Shown here in pieces: positions 1 through 13,460 of a DNA stretch of 64,000 nucleotides (the stretch's first letter is position 1; the number at the start of each line of letters is the position of its first letter). Position numbers and translations under genes: made by a program. A model generated the notes under the pieces. The model made no database searches. It had not been told where the DNA came from and was given only the letters and a program-made list of their open reading frames with translations. Origin of the DNA: Epichloe hybrida (lineage: Eukaryota; Ascomycota; Sordariomycetes; Hypocreales; Clavicipitaceae); NCBI GenBank assembly GCA_019022495.1, contig JAFEKR010000008.1:2232001-2296000 (forward strand), given 5' to 3'.

Positions 1-1425
1 AAGGGAGGGGAAAAGCTAGTCTATAGTTATATAGCATAAGGGGCCTTCTAATATATAAAGACTAGGTAGTTATTTTATAGGAGCCTATCTTATAATAGGA
101 GCTTCTATAGCTATACTATAATAATTTATTAGTAAGTTACTTTAGGACTAAATATACTCTAGAGCTACTAAAATATTACTATTAGTAGCTAGTAATAAGT
201 AAAGCTATTTTAGACTATATATCTAGCTATAGAGTATACTAGTGTGTAGTAGTAAGATAGCACTACCCTTATAGAAGCCTTAAATTACTACTAATACTAA
301 GGTAACTATAGGTAGAGATTTTAATAGACTTTATTATAGGTTTACTACTAGTATAGCTAGGTAAGTAAGAAACTAATATAATCCTAGTAATTATAAACTA
401 ATTTACTAAGTACTCTATCTTCCTTCCTATAAAGACTATAATTAATATAGCTAAATTAGTAAAGTTATTTTATAAGGAGATTAAGCTATAATTTAGAGCA
501 CTAGAGGGTATTATATTTAATAGAGGGTTAGTATTTATAAGCTAACTCTAGTTAGAGGTATATTACTAGTTATATGTAAAGTAAAGGCTTTTAATAGTAT
601 TTTACCCCTAAACTAATAGGTAAATAAAGAGAATAAATTAAGTACTTAAGTATTACCTATAATATTTTATTAAAAAGAACTAATAACTATAGCTAAAGCT
701 ACTCCTAATAGCCTAATTTATATATAATAATACTATTAATAGGATAATAGGCTACTCCCCTAACTATACTCTTATAAGCTATTTACCTAAGTTTTGCCTT
801 ACTCTTAAGGGTAAGAGTATAAAGAGGGAGGTCCTAAAGGCTTATATATATATTAAAAAGCTATATAAGGTTAGGAAGAAACTAGTATATAACTAGGTAA
901 GGGCTACTAAAGTATAGGTAAAGTACTATAACTAGAGATATTAGCTAATAACCTTAAAAAGAGAAGACTTAGTACTACTATTAGTAAAGAATATTAGGCT
1001 TAAGGATATAAAATAGAAGCTAAACCTAAGATTTATTAGGCTATTTTAGATACTTAATGCTATAGGTAAATAAGCATACTAACTAGCGCTACCTAATAAG
1101 TATAGCTAACTATATAATATATTTTATATTAGCCTATTAAAGCTATAGAATTACTAGGAAGACACCCTAGATAAGGATATACTAATACTAGACCTTAAAG
1201 ATAATAATAATAAGTTTAAAGGTAAAGAAGTTAGGGATTATAGGAAGATATATAAAGGTAATAAATACCTAGTAAAATAGAAGGGCTAGCTAAGTAAATA
1301 TAATTAATAGGTAATATTAGAAGATATAGAAGGCACTTAATATATAATTTAAGCTTTCTATTAAAGTAAAATAAGTAAAAAGCATAGTAAGATATAAGTA
1401 AGTTATAAGTAATAAGGGATAAGGT
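1..1425 (+). mobile_element. Ty3/Gypsy pol 3' fragment (integrase C-terminal part and chromodomain), RIP-decayed
   Basis: Reading forward through many TAG/TAA stops gives the end of a Gypsy polyprotein. Around 840-1140 there is an integrase C-terminal region (a stretch resembling YQLALPNKYSxLHNVFYIS near 1065-1130). Around 1220-1350 there is a chromodomain-like segment (KYLVKxKGWLSKYN). Chromodomains at the end of pol are known from the chromovirus branch of Ty3/Gypsy. The 5' part lies outside the window, so LTRs and TSD cannot be paired. The C-terminal sequence differs from those of the other two Gypsy elements here, so it is a separate element or family. Non-functional. Confidence 0.7.
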
Positions 1426-3139
1426 AATTATAAAAAAGGCCTAGCCTTATTAGCTACTATTACACTTTAATTAAAACCCTTATTAGACTATTTACTAAAT
1501 AATAAAAGAAAAGATACCTATAAGGAGGGGAGTCTTATAGGAAACCCTTCTATAGTTACCCCCTTATATATTAAAATAATACTATTATAAAGGAGATACT
1601 TAGCGCCCTTACTCTTATCCTCCTAAACCACTACCTTTATTACCTAGAAAAACTAGTGCTTTACTACCCCCTAGGGTATAAATCCTAGATTATAATATTA
1701 TAGCTATAAAGTTATTTTTCTTTTCTAGGAATTATAATATATAGTATAGTTTAGCTATAAAAGTTAGTAAATAGGTAGTAAAGAAGGAGTAATAACTTAT
1801 AATCCCTAGGGTAAGGGTAGGATATATAGTAACTAAAAGTTACTAGTATAAAATAATATACTAATTATACGTAGCTAAAGCGGCCTACCTAGGGAGTAAG
1901 CAAAGGTCTAGAGAATACGTAATAAAATATACCTAATAGACCTTAGTAGCCCTAGTTAAACTAAAGGAAATATAATAAGCTATATTAGTATAATTAAACT
2001 CTAAAATAAGGTTTAGATAATAGGTGCTAAAATAGCAGTGAGTTACCTTAGAAAATATATAATTATTAGGGTTATTAGGGTTTTAATTACTTAAGGTATT
2101 TATTAAAGTTTTTACCTAATTAAGGGTAGTAAGAAAATCTAAAAAATTCTCTTATATAGTTAGTATTACCTAGAGAGAAATAGGTAATTAGGGACTAAAA
2201 GAGTAGAGAATATAATATACTTACTATCTTATAAGTATTACTATATTTAATATACTAGATATAATACTTTAAATATTTCCCTTTAATAATAGTAGTTAGC
2301 GCACTAGGGAATTAATAGTTAATCTAAGGGATATTAGGCTTAGCTAGAGGATTTTTCTTAAAGTCTATATAACCTATACGTAGATAATATATATAGGAAT
2401 ATTCTCTTAAATAGATATTAGGGATAGCTATAATAATAATACTCTTAATACTTTCCCTATCTAATTCTATTCTAATAATAAGGTAAGTAGTAAAGGTAAA
2501 GTTATAGTAACTAATAATATAATAGTATCTAAGGAAAAGTTTACTATAAATAAGAAAGGGAAAAGTTAGTAATATAATAGGGAGTTATAAGTAAATTTAT
2601 ACTTAGATACTAATATTATTTATTATTATTTTAGTATAGCTATTACTTAGTAAATAGCTATATAGTACTTACTAAAAGCTATTTAGAAGCCTAGCTAAAA
2701 GTAAAGGGGTAATTATAAGGCCTTACTTATAACACTAGCGCACTAGCGTACCACTAGGTAGGCGCACTATGCCCTAGGGCTAGGTTTACGTAATACTAGT
2801 AAGTTACTAGCTATGAGTTAGTAACTCGCACGCATAACATACTTAGACCTAGCAAGCTTTAGTCAATATACGAACGCCCCTATACCTCTTGCCTAGCTAT
2901 CCCTCTGTTCTCACACCTAGCTAATGAGATATTATCTAAAAGAAAATCTAGACGCTATTCCAAGGAGATATAATAGTATAGTATAGATAATATCTTAATA
3001 TAAACAAATAAGCTACTATATTTAGTAAAATATTATTAGTATTTACCACGGTGTAAAAGGAATTTAGCATTTAAGTGTAGGACATAATAGCGTGGCTTAT
3101 TAAGGCAGAGTACACTAAAGAAAATATCCTTAATAAAGT
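1426..3139. other. AT-rich decayed DNA, unassigned (probable LTR/leader of Gypsy elements)
   Basis: No gene is seen. A purine-rich run (aaggaggggag) near 1530 could be the polypurine tract in front of the 3' LTR of the Gypsy fragment at the left end, but the matching LTR is outside the window. About 2720-2940 is noticeably less AT-rich (gcgcactagcg, ctcgcacgc) and may be a surviving LTR piece. This stretch is interrupted by element A-1 and resumes at 19548. Confidence 0.5.
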
Positions 3140-3406
3140 TGTTGATTCCTTCGGATCTTCATCGGTTTAATCGTGGCCAAAGACCAGACCAAATTGTGAG
3201 TCCAGCGCGATGCATGTAATGCGATTGGCTGCATTAATTTGCCACCCCCTCTTTTACTATATATACAGGTTTCGCCCACTTTCCTAGTATTTAGACTTTC
3301 CCTCTCTTTTTTCTCTTTTATTCCTAGCTAATTTTAATTAACTATTATTAACTTTAATTATATAGGATTACCCTTATACTTACGCAGGACCTTAGTGTAA
3401 CTAACA
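3140..3406 (+). repeat. 5' LTR of A-1
   Basis: Starts tgttgattccttcgg and ends gtgtaactaaca. It matches the LTRs at 5834, 12320 and 19289 and the reverse-strand LTR at 50530; differences are mostly C-to-T or G-to-A. Followed by ctaattagtagtta, a motif also found after the D 5' LTR. Confidence 0.9.
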
Positions 3407-5480
3407 CTAATTAGTAGTTAACTTTATAACTATAAATAAGCTAGGTATTATAAGAAAAGATATTTCTATAGACACCACTACCACTACCCCTTATTATGCC
3501 GTAACGGTTATTGTAGTAGAGAGGCATGACTATATAAGTATGCTAAAGGAAGAGACTAGAATCCTAGTTACGGGCTTGTTAGGCTTCTAAGGAATTAATT
3601 TATTAACCCTTAGGCTAAGGGACATAACTTTATTATATCTATCCGGGATATTATTGTTAATTGTTGATTTTATTGTCTATTACAAGAAAACCAACTAACT
3701 AACCAAATCTATCGCCGCGAGGCATTTATTTCGAACCTAACGTTAAAAACAACCCTTAGCTAAGCTAGCTAAATCAAATCAATCATTACGACTGTTGCCA
3801 ACGATATTATCCGATACGATTGAATAACAAGCTCTGTTCCTTTTGATAGGCATCTATAGAGACCCCCCTTTTTCTGCCCTTACACCTATAAATTCCCTTT
3901 AACACATTACCTTCTAACAGACCTTTAATCTCTCCTCACAAGCATTTACTGCTTGTTTCTTGCCCCCTTTGTTCTTAGTGCTGTTCGCCCCATGCTTATT
4001 AGCAAGAAAAAGAGAGATTACCTCCTTCCCTTCTTTTTTACAAAAAACAGGAAGTGGTAATTCCTATTATTCCCTTATTACTTTTCCTGTTATTTTCTAG
4101 TTATATTTAGAACTTCTATTACTTTCTTTATCCCTATTAATTTGTTCTTATTGCTACTTTTATTACTTTTACTACTTTTTCTTCTGTTTTTCCTGTTTTT
4201 ATAATCTTCTGATTTTATTAGAGTAATAACGCTCCTAAAGTGCAAAAGAAGAACCTCACAATAGCAATAGGTAAACATAGGAGCTTAATTAGTAGCAAAA
4301 ATAACAAATTAGTAATGTTTCTTTTATAGTTAAAAATAGCAGAGGAATCTAGACCTTCTATAAGAGTAAAGGCTACTAGTGATAGTAAGGCTCTAACTAT
4401 TACCCCTAAAAGACCCTAAGAGTATAAGTTACCCTTATGCCTTTAATAGCTTACTTATGACTTCTCTAGCGATTAGAAAGAATCCTTTAAGCTAGATCTA
4501 GAGACTACTACGTAGCTTAAGCTTAATAACTAGATTATAAGATTTATTAACCTTAGTAAGCATTAAGGTTAAAGAGATAATAACCTATAGGAATTATTCT
4601 AAGAAGACTTTAAAGGCTAGTCTAAAGATACCTTTAAAAGGGCTATAAAGGAAGTTATTAGAGAATTACGTAATTCTCTACGAGATTACGGTATTCTTAT
4701 TAAGCGAGGCCTAGGATATTTAATCCTAGTATCCCTTAAAGAAGTGCTTTATTAAACTTTAATACCTTTTTAGTCATAAGAGAGATTACAAGAGAGACTA
4801 TAATCTTCTAAACCCCTAGAGCTTTAATACTAATAACCCTAATAACCTACCCTAGAAATCCACCTTCCCTAACCCTAAAGACTATATAAACTTTTATAAG
4901 AGCCCTTACAATAATTACTATTAAATTAATAGCTTAATCCTAATGATTATTATTAATAATAACTAGGGGACTGTTATTTATAACAAAATGTGCCTTTATA
5001 GTAATTTGCCTCTGAAGATTAAATCACAAAGAAGATCTTAGAGCTTATAAAGATATATAAGGATAGTGACTACTATAGTGGGAAGCTATATAACTTCTTA
5101 ACGCTAAAGATTATGCTCTTTAAAAATAAGTGTAATAGAATTAACCTTCCTTAAATATATTATTAGAAGGCTTTCCCTATTATATTAATAGGTAATACTA
5201 AATAATACTTCCTTAATTACCTCTTTAGGAATAACTATTCCTATAAAGAGATAATTACCTATATCTATTAATGCTTTAAGATAGAAAGTAACTAGTAATT
5301 CTATTACTACTAATAGAGTAATATAATATTAAAAAACATAATTAAGAAAAACCCTAATAAAAGTAAGCTTAATTACCTTAAGATTATGTTATTAACCCTT
5401 AAGAAAATCTATAAAGGACTATACCTTACTAAAATAGTAGATACTAAGCTTTATAAGTAGGCCTTAAATGCTCAGAGCAT

Positions 5481-5660
5481 CACATTACATTACATTACAT
5501 TGTGTAATGTTTGTAATGTAATGTAATTATTACACATTACATTACATTACACATTACATTACATTACATTACACCCCCCTTTCACACATTACATTACATT
5601 ACACCCCCCTTTCACACATTACATTACATTACATGTAATTATTTGTAATTATTTGTAATT
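5481..5660. repeat. Left subterminal CATTACA/TGTAATG array of hAT-1
   Basis: Repeated cattacattacatt and tgtaatg motifs in both orientations, with two copies of a cacccccctttcaca spacer near 5572-5615. Such subterminal repeats are where hAT transposases usually bind; that role is inferred. This is not a telomeric (TTAGGG) array. Confidence 0.8.
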
Positions 5661-5833
5661 ATTTTTTATTTTTTAATATTTAGGTTAAGTAATTAGAAAT
5701 TAATAGTAAGAAATAACTTAAATAATTAGAAAAGTATATATTAGGGTTCTAAAAATATAGATTAAGGTTAAATTACTATACTAATCTTAATTATAACTTA
5801 TAAAACTAATAAAACTTACTTTTGAAGCTTATT

Positions 5834-6095
5834 TGTTGATTCCTTCGGATCTTCATTGGTTCAATCGTGGCCAAAGACCGGACCAATTGTGGGTCCGGCG
5901 CGATGCACGCGATATGATTGGCTGCATTAATTCGCCACCCCCTTTTGTGCCCCACATACGGATTTCGCCTACTTTTCTAGCATCTAGACTTTCCCTCTCT
6001 TCTCCCTCTTTCCTAGCTAGCTAATTTAACTAACTATTATCGACTTCAATTTATACGGGATTTATTACCTGCGCAGGACCTTAGTGCAACTAACA
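5834..6095 (+). repeat. 5' LTR of A-2
   Basis: 262 bp, tgttgattccttcgg to gtgcaactaaca. Same length as its 3' partner; visible differences are transitions. Confidence 0.93.
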
Positions 6096-9000
6096 CTAAT
6101 TAGTGGTTAACTTTACAACCACAAATAAGCTAGGTATTACAAGAAGAGACATTTCTATAGACGCCACTGCTACTACCCCTTGTTATGCCGTAATAGTCAT
6201 TATGGTAGAGAGGCACGACTACATAAGTATGCTAAAGGAAGAGACTAGAATCCTAGTTACGGGCTTGTTAGGCTTCTAAGGAATTAATTTATTAACCCTT
6301 AGGCTTAGGGATATAACTTCGTTATATCTATCTAGGATATTATTATTAATTGTTAATTTTATCATCTATCATAAGAAAACCAACTGACTAACCGAATCTA
6401 TTGCCGTAAGGCATTTATTTCAAACCTAACGTTAAACAACCTTAGCCAAGCTAGCTAACGCATCTATAACTTCTTTATAAATATTCCCTTTATCTAATAA
6501 ACCTTTAATCTATTCGTATAAGCATCTACAGCTTGTTTTTTTTTTTTGGCCCCCTTTATTATTAGTGCTATTCGCCCTATACTTATTAGTAAGAGAGAGA
6601 GATTACCTCCTTCCCTCCTTTTCACAAAAAACAGGAAGTAGTAATTCCTGTTATTCCCTTGTTGCTTTTCCTGTTATTTTCTAGTTACTTTTAGAACTTC
6701 TATTACTTTCTTTATCTCTAGCGATTTGTTCTTGTTGCTGCTTTTGCTACTTCCGCTGCTTTTTCTTCCGTTTTTCCTGTTTTCATAATCTTCTAATTTC
6801 ATTAGAGCAATAACGCTCCTAAAATACGAAAGAAAAACCTTATAATAGTAACGGGTAAATATAGGAGCTTAATTAGTAATAAGAATAACAAATTAGCAAC
6901 GTTCCTTTTATAGTTAAAGATAGCAGAGGAATCTAGACCTTCTACAAGAGTAAAGGCTACTAGTGATAGCAAGGCTCTAACTATTACCCCTGAAAGACCC
7001 TAAGAGTATAAGTTACCTTTACGCCTTTAATAGCTTACTTATGACTTCTCTAGCGATTAGAAAGAATCCGTTAAGCTAGACCTAGAGATTACTACGTAGC
7101 TTAAGCTTAATAACTAGATCGCAAGATTTATTAACCTTAGTAAGCATTAAGGATAGAGAGATGATAACCTATGGGAATTATTCTAAGAAGACTTTAAAGG
7201 CTAGTCTAAAGACACCTTAAAAAGGGTATCTAAGAATATTATTAGAGAATTACATAATTCTTTATAAGATCATAGCGTTCTTATTAGGCAAGGCCTAGGA
7301 TATTTAATCCTAGTATTGCTTAAGGAAGTGCTTTATTAAACCTTAATGCCCCTTTAGTCATAGGAAAGATCATAAGAAAGACCATAATCTTCCAAACCCC
7401 TAGAACCTTAACATTAACAGCCCTAATAACCTACCCTAGAAATTAACCTTCCCTAACCCTAGAGATTGCTTAAACCCTCATAAGAACCCCTATAATAATC
7501 CCTATTATATTATTAGCTCCATCTGGATAACCGTTATTAAGAATAACTAGTAAACCATTATTTACAACAAATTATGCCCTTATAGCAATTTCCCTCTGAA
7601 AATCAGATTATAAAGAAGATCTTAGAGCTTATAAAGATATATAAGAATAGTGACCGCTATAGTGGAAAGCTATATAACTTCTTAACGCTAAAGATTACAC
7701 TCTTTAAAAACAAGTGTAATAAAATTAACCTTCCTTAAACGTATTATTAGAAGGCTTTCCATATTATATTAATAGGTAATGCTAAGCAATACTACCTTAA
7801 TTACCTCTTTAGGAATAACTATTCCTATAAAGAGATAATTACTTATATTTATTAGCGCTTTAAGACAGAAAGTAACTAGTAATTCTATTACTATAAATAA
7901 AGTAGTATAATACTAAAGAGCATAATCAAGAAAAACCCTATTAAAAGCAAGCTTAATTACCTTAAGATTATATTATTAACCCTTAAGAAAATCCACAGAG
8001 GCCTATACCCTACTAAAACAGTAAATACTAAACTCTATAAGTAGGCCCTAAACGCTATAGCTAGTGTGCCTAAATGTTAGATAGTGGAATACATATACTC
8101 CACAGGCTTTAAAAGTCTTGCCGGAGACCTTTGCAAGGCAATTACTATTATAGAATTAAATAAGAAGTCCTCCTAATACTTTTAGTACTAATAAGGAGAC
8201 CCTCTAGAGGCTATGTTTACTAATCGTTAGTACGAATGACAATCCCATGGCAGAGGAAGCTATCACAAATAAAGCCCTAGGCCAAGCACTAAGCGCTACT
8301 TTATGTGCAATAAGAGCGGCTGCTAGTCTTCTAATTACTCTGCCAAAGAGCATTAAAAGGAAAAAGACTACTAGTGGGCTAGTAAAACACATTATACACC
8401 CCCTTTAAAGAAGAGGTTCTAGGCATTTCTTGCCTCCTATAAAGGGCAGAATAATAATAAGCCTAATAAAGGCTTAGGTAAGAATTAGGAAGTATATCTT
8501 ATAGCTTATATAGAAGCTAAAGATAATAATAATAATATTAAGGAGCTACTATTAATAGCATATCTAAGCATTACACAATTCTTCTGCTCTGGATTATAGA
8601 CTAACTATAACACCGCTAATATTAATGTTCTTATAACCCTAAATAATCAAGCCTTCTAATACGTATTCCTTAGGTAGGAGCTCTACGAGCTATAAGAGTG
8701 TGATAAAGGCTTGATTTACTATGTCTCTGAAGAACGCTATTCTAAAGAGGTCTTTAAAGGGATTATGCCTAACACTAGCGCCGTAGGAAAGTTAACTATA
8801 GGAGAGGCATAAGTAAAGGCTCTATTAAGATTAATGCCTTTATTAAAGGTAACCCCCTACAAACCCTAAATTATTATATTTAGCGCCAGATTAGTAGTTA
8901 TAAAAGGAATCCTTTATATGCCTACGGAACTTAAAGAGCTTAAATTCTATGTCCTTAACATAGCTACCCCGTTCCTCTTCTTAATTACTAATATAAATAA

Positions 9001-12000
9001 GATATAAGTCAAGATTAATAACCTCGCTAATGTACTTATCTAAGGCAATAAGACTATACCTATTATATAATAATAAGGCTATCCTTAGTGGTTACTAGAA
9101 GCGAGAGAAATAGTTACCTTCTACCTTTTAGAAGGAGACATCCGTTAATTATATTATTAACTTAGTTACCCTTCTGTTTAATGGCTTATAAAGATCCTTT
9201 ACTAAGCTAGTCATAAAGTTAAACGCTAGGTAATTAAGGAATTAACTAAAGTCTACTACTATTACCAGATATATAGAAAGGCCCCTAGTTAATTCAAGTT
9301 CACAATCAAAGATAACTATAAATTCAACTACAAGATCATTATTAATATCATGCAAATTGATAGCTAACTAGTGCTTTATATTATTAATTTAGTAACCTTA
9401 TTCTAAGTAGCCTAATTCCTTAATCTAAAGAAGCAAAAGGCTTAAGATATCTAGGACGCTATCCGCGAATGTTAGATTAATACTTATCTCGGACCTCTAG
9501 ATTAGATTATCCATAATGCTAGTAATAACTTCGCTTCCGCTAAATGCAGGCATTATACTTAATTAATATTAATTAAAACCAGTGAGATGCTAATTAAAGC
9601 CTATAATAGCATTAGAAAGGTTAAGAGATACCACAGACCTCTACGCCAAGCCTATAATATTATCATAGACTTGATTAGAATAGAGCTTGCGCTAGAGTAA
9701 CGTCTCTAAATGGCTATTAAGGTAATTAATAACTCTATAGGCCTAAATACTATTATCCTAACTATGCTAGTCTTTAGAGGCTACCTATGGATAATAGATA
9801 AGTTACTACTAAGCGTCTCTATTATTTAATATGCTAAGGCAATTCGCAAAGCAACTAATAAAGTCTAATATCTTCTAGCTTCATGGCAGGTCTGTAATAC
9901 CCTTAAAGCCTAAAATAGCCCTAATATAGTGCCTATATATTAGCTACCCCTATAGGCTAATATACGCGTGTAGAGAGAGAAAGGTAACTAGCATAGCTTA
10001 TATAAGCTGCTTACTACTAATAGAGAGACCTATACTATTAACATGCCCCGTGGCCTAGTAAAGTTCTGCTCTATAGTAGTAAAGCCCTATTATAAAGACC
10101 TATGTATTACAGAGGGACTGGAGTAGTAGGAGATAAAGCCTAGCAACGCAGAGGAAGAAATAACTATATAACTAACCACTGCTAATAAAAGAGGTTCTCT
10201 AATAGAAGATAGCAAAGAGCCATAGAAACTAGCTAAGAGAAAGCAAGGGAGACTAAGAAAAGCCCTTATAATGTAATTCATAAGTGTAAGAGAGTCTAAT
10301 AAAGAGGCTTATAAAGCCTAAAAAGCCCTAAGGGGAAGCTATTAAGTTAAAGACTTATTACTACGCCCTAAAGGAATAAAAGTAAGGAAAAGAAAACCTC
10401 ATAGCCCTAAGAAGGATATTAGCCTAGTTTAGCTTTATATACTTATAAACGAAGATTAAGAGGAGGCCTTTATCTAAGAGGTTATAACCAGAGGAATACT
10501 GAGTATAGTATTCCTTATAGCAAAGGAAGAGGCTAATTAGAACCTTGCCCTTTAGCTCCGCTAAGAAGGAAGGATTATAACCCTAGGAAAACCCTTTAAG
10601 CAGTCTAATTAAGCTAAGATTAACGCTTTATAAGCTTATAATATATTCAAATTCGTTAAGTATAACCTAGCAAAGCACAGAGGTCATAGAATCTTTAATT
10701 CTTGTATAGTTAGAGAGATCAAAGGCAAAGGAACGGACTTGCTATACGAGAAATCTTATCTCATTATATAAGGCCATAATAACAAAGGAAAGGAATTTAT
10801 CCTAACATAATCGCTGACAATTTAACAAGCAAGCTAACGACTTATTATAGCTATTACTCCATTATTAAGAAAAAGAGGCATTTACCTTTGGATTCGTAAT
10901 ATTACGCAAGCCTACACTTAATCACACACGGTGCTAACAAGGCTAATTATTATAAGATTACCGAAGCAAATTGTATATCTCTTTCTAAAAGGGACTATAA
11001 TTAAATTAATCAGACCTCTTTACGGGATTGTAGAGGCTAGAACCTACTAGTAGGTAATGTACTTCTATTACTATAGGGATAACCTTGATATGATGACTTT
11101 AACCTACAATCTATGCTTATTAATCACAGCTCCGAATGATAAGAACCTCTTTAGTATTGTTAGAATACAAACCGATGATATATTAGGCCTAAGTAATAAT
11201 AACTTCTTCCAAAAAGAAGAGAAAGAGCTCTAGAAGGCTAATTTCATAGCTAAAGAAAAGTAACAATTAACTGCTAAGAATCCCCTTATCTTTAATAGGT
11301 GCATCTTAACCTAAAACACTGATAATTTGTTAATCTTAACCTAGAAAGGCTAGAGTTAGAAGATTAAGGAAGTTAATCCTTAATCCCTAATAGCAAAGCA
11401 AGACTACATGGAATAACAAGCCTAAGGAAGCTATATCGTAACTATATGTTAACTAGAAGCTTCCTATAACCTATTAATTACAGCCTAATACTAAGAACCC
11501 TCTAGGGAAGATATCGCATGCCTTAATAAACGCCTTAAGTAGTAAATTAAGAATTAATAACACGAACTATAATACATTTCTTTAGTTCTTAAAGAGGCAA
11601 AGCTCTTCGTGTTTATAGATGGATCGCTTACTAATAACAAGGATCTGAGCTCATAGATCAGATACGTGATTATGATTGGTAATAAGATAATACAAGATAA
11701 TAATACCTTTATTATAAAAGGCAATATTATCACATATAGCTTAACAAAGAGCAAGAGAGTCACTTGTAGCGCGCTTGCCTCCGAGTTATATAGCATGGTT
11801 TAAGGCGCAGATATTGCCTACGCAATTTCTATAACTCTATATTAGATTACAGATCGATTAAAGATACCTTGAATTCCTATGATTCTCTATACTAATTCTT
11901 TTTTATTATATAAATATCTTATAAAGCTAGGAACCACAAAGGAGAAGAGACTAATAATTGATATTATGGCTCTTTGTTAATTATATGAAAGGCATAAGAT

Positions 12001-12319
12001 TTACAAAGTTAGATAAATTAACGGTAACGACAATCCAGCGGATACGATAATAAAAGCATTACTAAATTCATCACTTTCCTCTTTAATTAATTTAAATAAA
12101 TTAACGATTCGTGTTAAAGGATAGGTAAAGAGACCTGCGATATTAGGAAACGGGAGCTTAGGCAAGGACTAACGGATTAATTTAATTAACTAATGCCGTA
12201 ATGGCTAATCAGAGAAGCGGATTCCTATTAAGGGATCCACTAGTATACACTTTCCTTTAATCTGATTTTTATTACGTTTTTAAGCTCTTTAGCTATGAAG
12301 GAAAAAGAGAGATTGCTAG

Positions 12320-12581
12320 TGTTAATTCCTTTAGATCTTCATTGGTTTAATCGTAGCTAAAGACCAGACTAATTGTGGGTCCGGCGCGATGCATGCGATA
12401 TGATTAGCTGCATTAATTCGCCACCCCCTTTTGTGCCCTACATACGGATTTCGCCCACTTTTCTAGCATCTAGACTTTCCCTCTCTTCTCCCTCTTTCCT
12501 AGCTAGCTAATTTAACTAACTATCATTAACTTCAATTTATACGGGATTTATTACCTGCGCAGGACCTTGGTGCAACCAACA
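12320..12581 (+). repeat. 3' LTR of A-2
   Basis: 262 bp, tgttaattcctttag to gtgcaaccaaca, followed directly by TSD ttatt. Compared with the 5' copy the first bases show G-to-A and C-to-T changes (for example gattccttcgg to aattcctttag). Confidence 0.93.
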
Positions 12582-12597
12582 TTATTTCTTAGAAAAA

Positions 12598-13460
12598 TAT
12601 TAAAAACTTACTTTTAAGTAAATAAGCTATAAAGAAGTTAATACTATTATTAGTTAGACCCACTTTAGACCTACTTTTAAGTATACTATCTTTTTAAGAG
12701 AAAATTATATATATCTAAGCTAATAAGCTAATAAGCTATAAAGAAGTTAATAGTATTATTAGTAAGACCCACTTTAGACCCACTTTTGTATATTCTTCCT
12801 TTTCAAGAGAAAATCATAAACATTTAAGCTAATAAGCTATAAAGAAGTTAATAGTATTATTAGTAAGACCCACTTTAAACCCACTTTTATATATACTTCC
12901 TTTTAAAGAGAAAATCATAAATATTTAAGCTAATAAGCTATAAAGAAGTTAATAGTATTATTAGTTAGACCCACTTTAGACCCACTTTTATATATACTTT
13001 CTTTTTAAGAGAAAATCATAAATATTTAAGCTAATAAGCTATAAAGAAGTTAATACTATTATTAGTAAGACCCACTTTAGACCCGCTTTTATATATACTT
13101 TCTTTTTAAGAGAAAATCATAAATATTTAAGCTAATAAGCTATAAAGAAGTTAATAGTATTATTAGTAAGACCCACTTTAGACCTACTTTTATATATACT
13201 TTCTTTTTAAGAGAAAATTATAAATATTTAAGCTAATAAGCTATAAAGAAGTTAATACTATTATTAGTAAGACCCACTTTAAACCCACTTTTATATATAC
13301 TTTCTTTTTAAGAGAAAATCATATATATCTAAGTAAATAAGCTATTAAGAAGTTAGTACTATAATTAGTAAGACTTACTTTAGACTTACTTTTAAACTTA
13401 CTTTAGAAAATACCTTTTATTTAAAATAAAATTATATATAACTAGGTAAATAAGCTATAA
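12598..13460. repeat. Minisatellite of ~101-bp units inside hAT-1
   Basis: The segment aataagctataaagaagtta recurs with starts near 12624, 12733, 12834, 12935, 13036, 13137, 13238, 13339 and, weaker, 13452. The period is exactly 101 bp through most of the array. Each unit contains gacccactttagacccac (or a close variant) and a run like cttttatatatact. The inverse motif (GTGGGTCTTA) repeats at ~99 bp inside hAT-2. Confidence 0.92.

Larger units (their letters stand above)
5834..12581 (+). mobile_element. Full-length Ty1/Copia LTR retrotransposon, family A copy 2 (A-2)
   Basis: Two 262-bp LTRs (5834-6095, 12320-12581) and the perfect TSD ttatt (5829-5833, 12582-12586) delimit a 6748-bp element inside hAT-1. 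Order of decayed domains: leader 6096-6900; gag to about 8400 with a CCHC zinc knuckle near 8290-8330; protease about 8560-8800; integrase about 9230-10085; Copia-type (RVT_2) reverse transcriptase about 10500-11220, with a recognisable RPLYGIVEARTY segment near 11015 and an IQTDD-type catalytic segment near 11165; RNase H about 11600-12100 with FVFIDGS near 11610. Protease-integrase-RT order is the Copia order. Stops interrupt all frames, so it is not coding. It is somewhat less decayed than A-1, which fits its later insertion. Confidence 0.92.

Noticed and set aside
5481..5660. Possible telomeric or CRISPR-like array (cattacatt repeats)
   Set aside because: The motif is TGTAATG in both orientations, not TTAGGG; there are no uniform spacers, and it sits at the end of a TIR/TSD-bounded element.
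5833..6024. 63-codon plus frame
   Set aside because: Lies entirely in the A-2 5' LTR.
8204..8392. Minus-strand membrane-like 62-codon frame, with similar ones at 4090-4278 and 10090-10281
   Set aside because: Antisense to gag, leader or integrase remnants of family A; similarity between copies is explained by the repeat.
11554..11796. 80-codon minus-strand frame (and its counterpart at 18523-18723)
   Set aside because: Antisense to the RNase H region of A-2 and A-1; its hydrophobic product is a by-product of AT-rich antisense reading.
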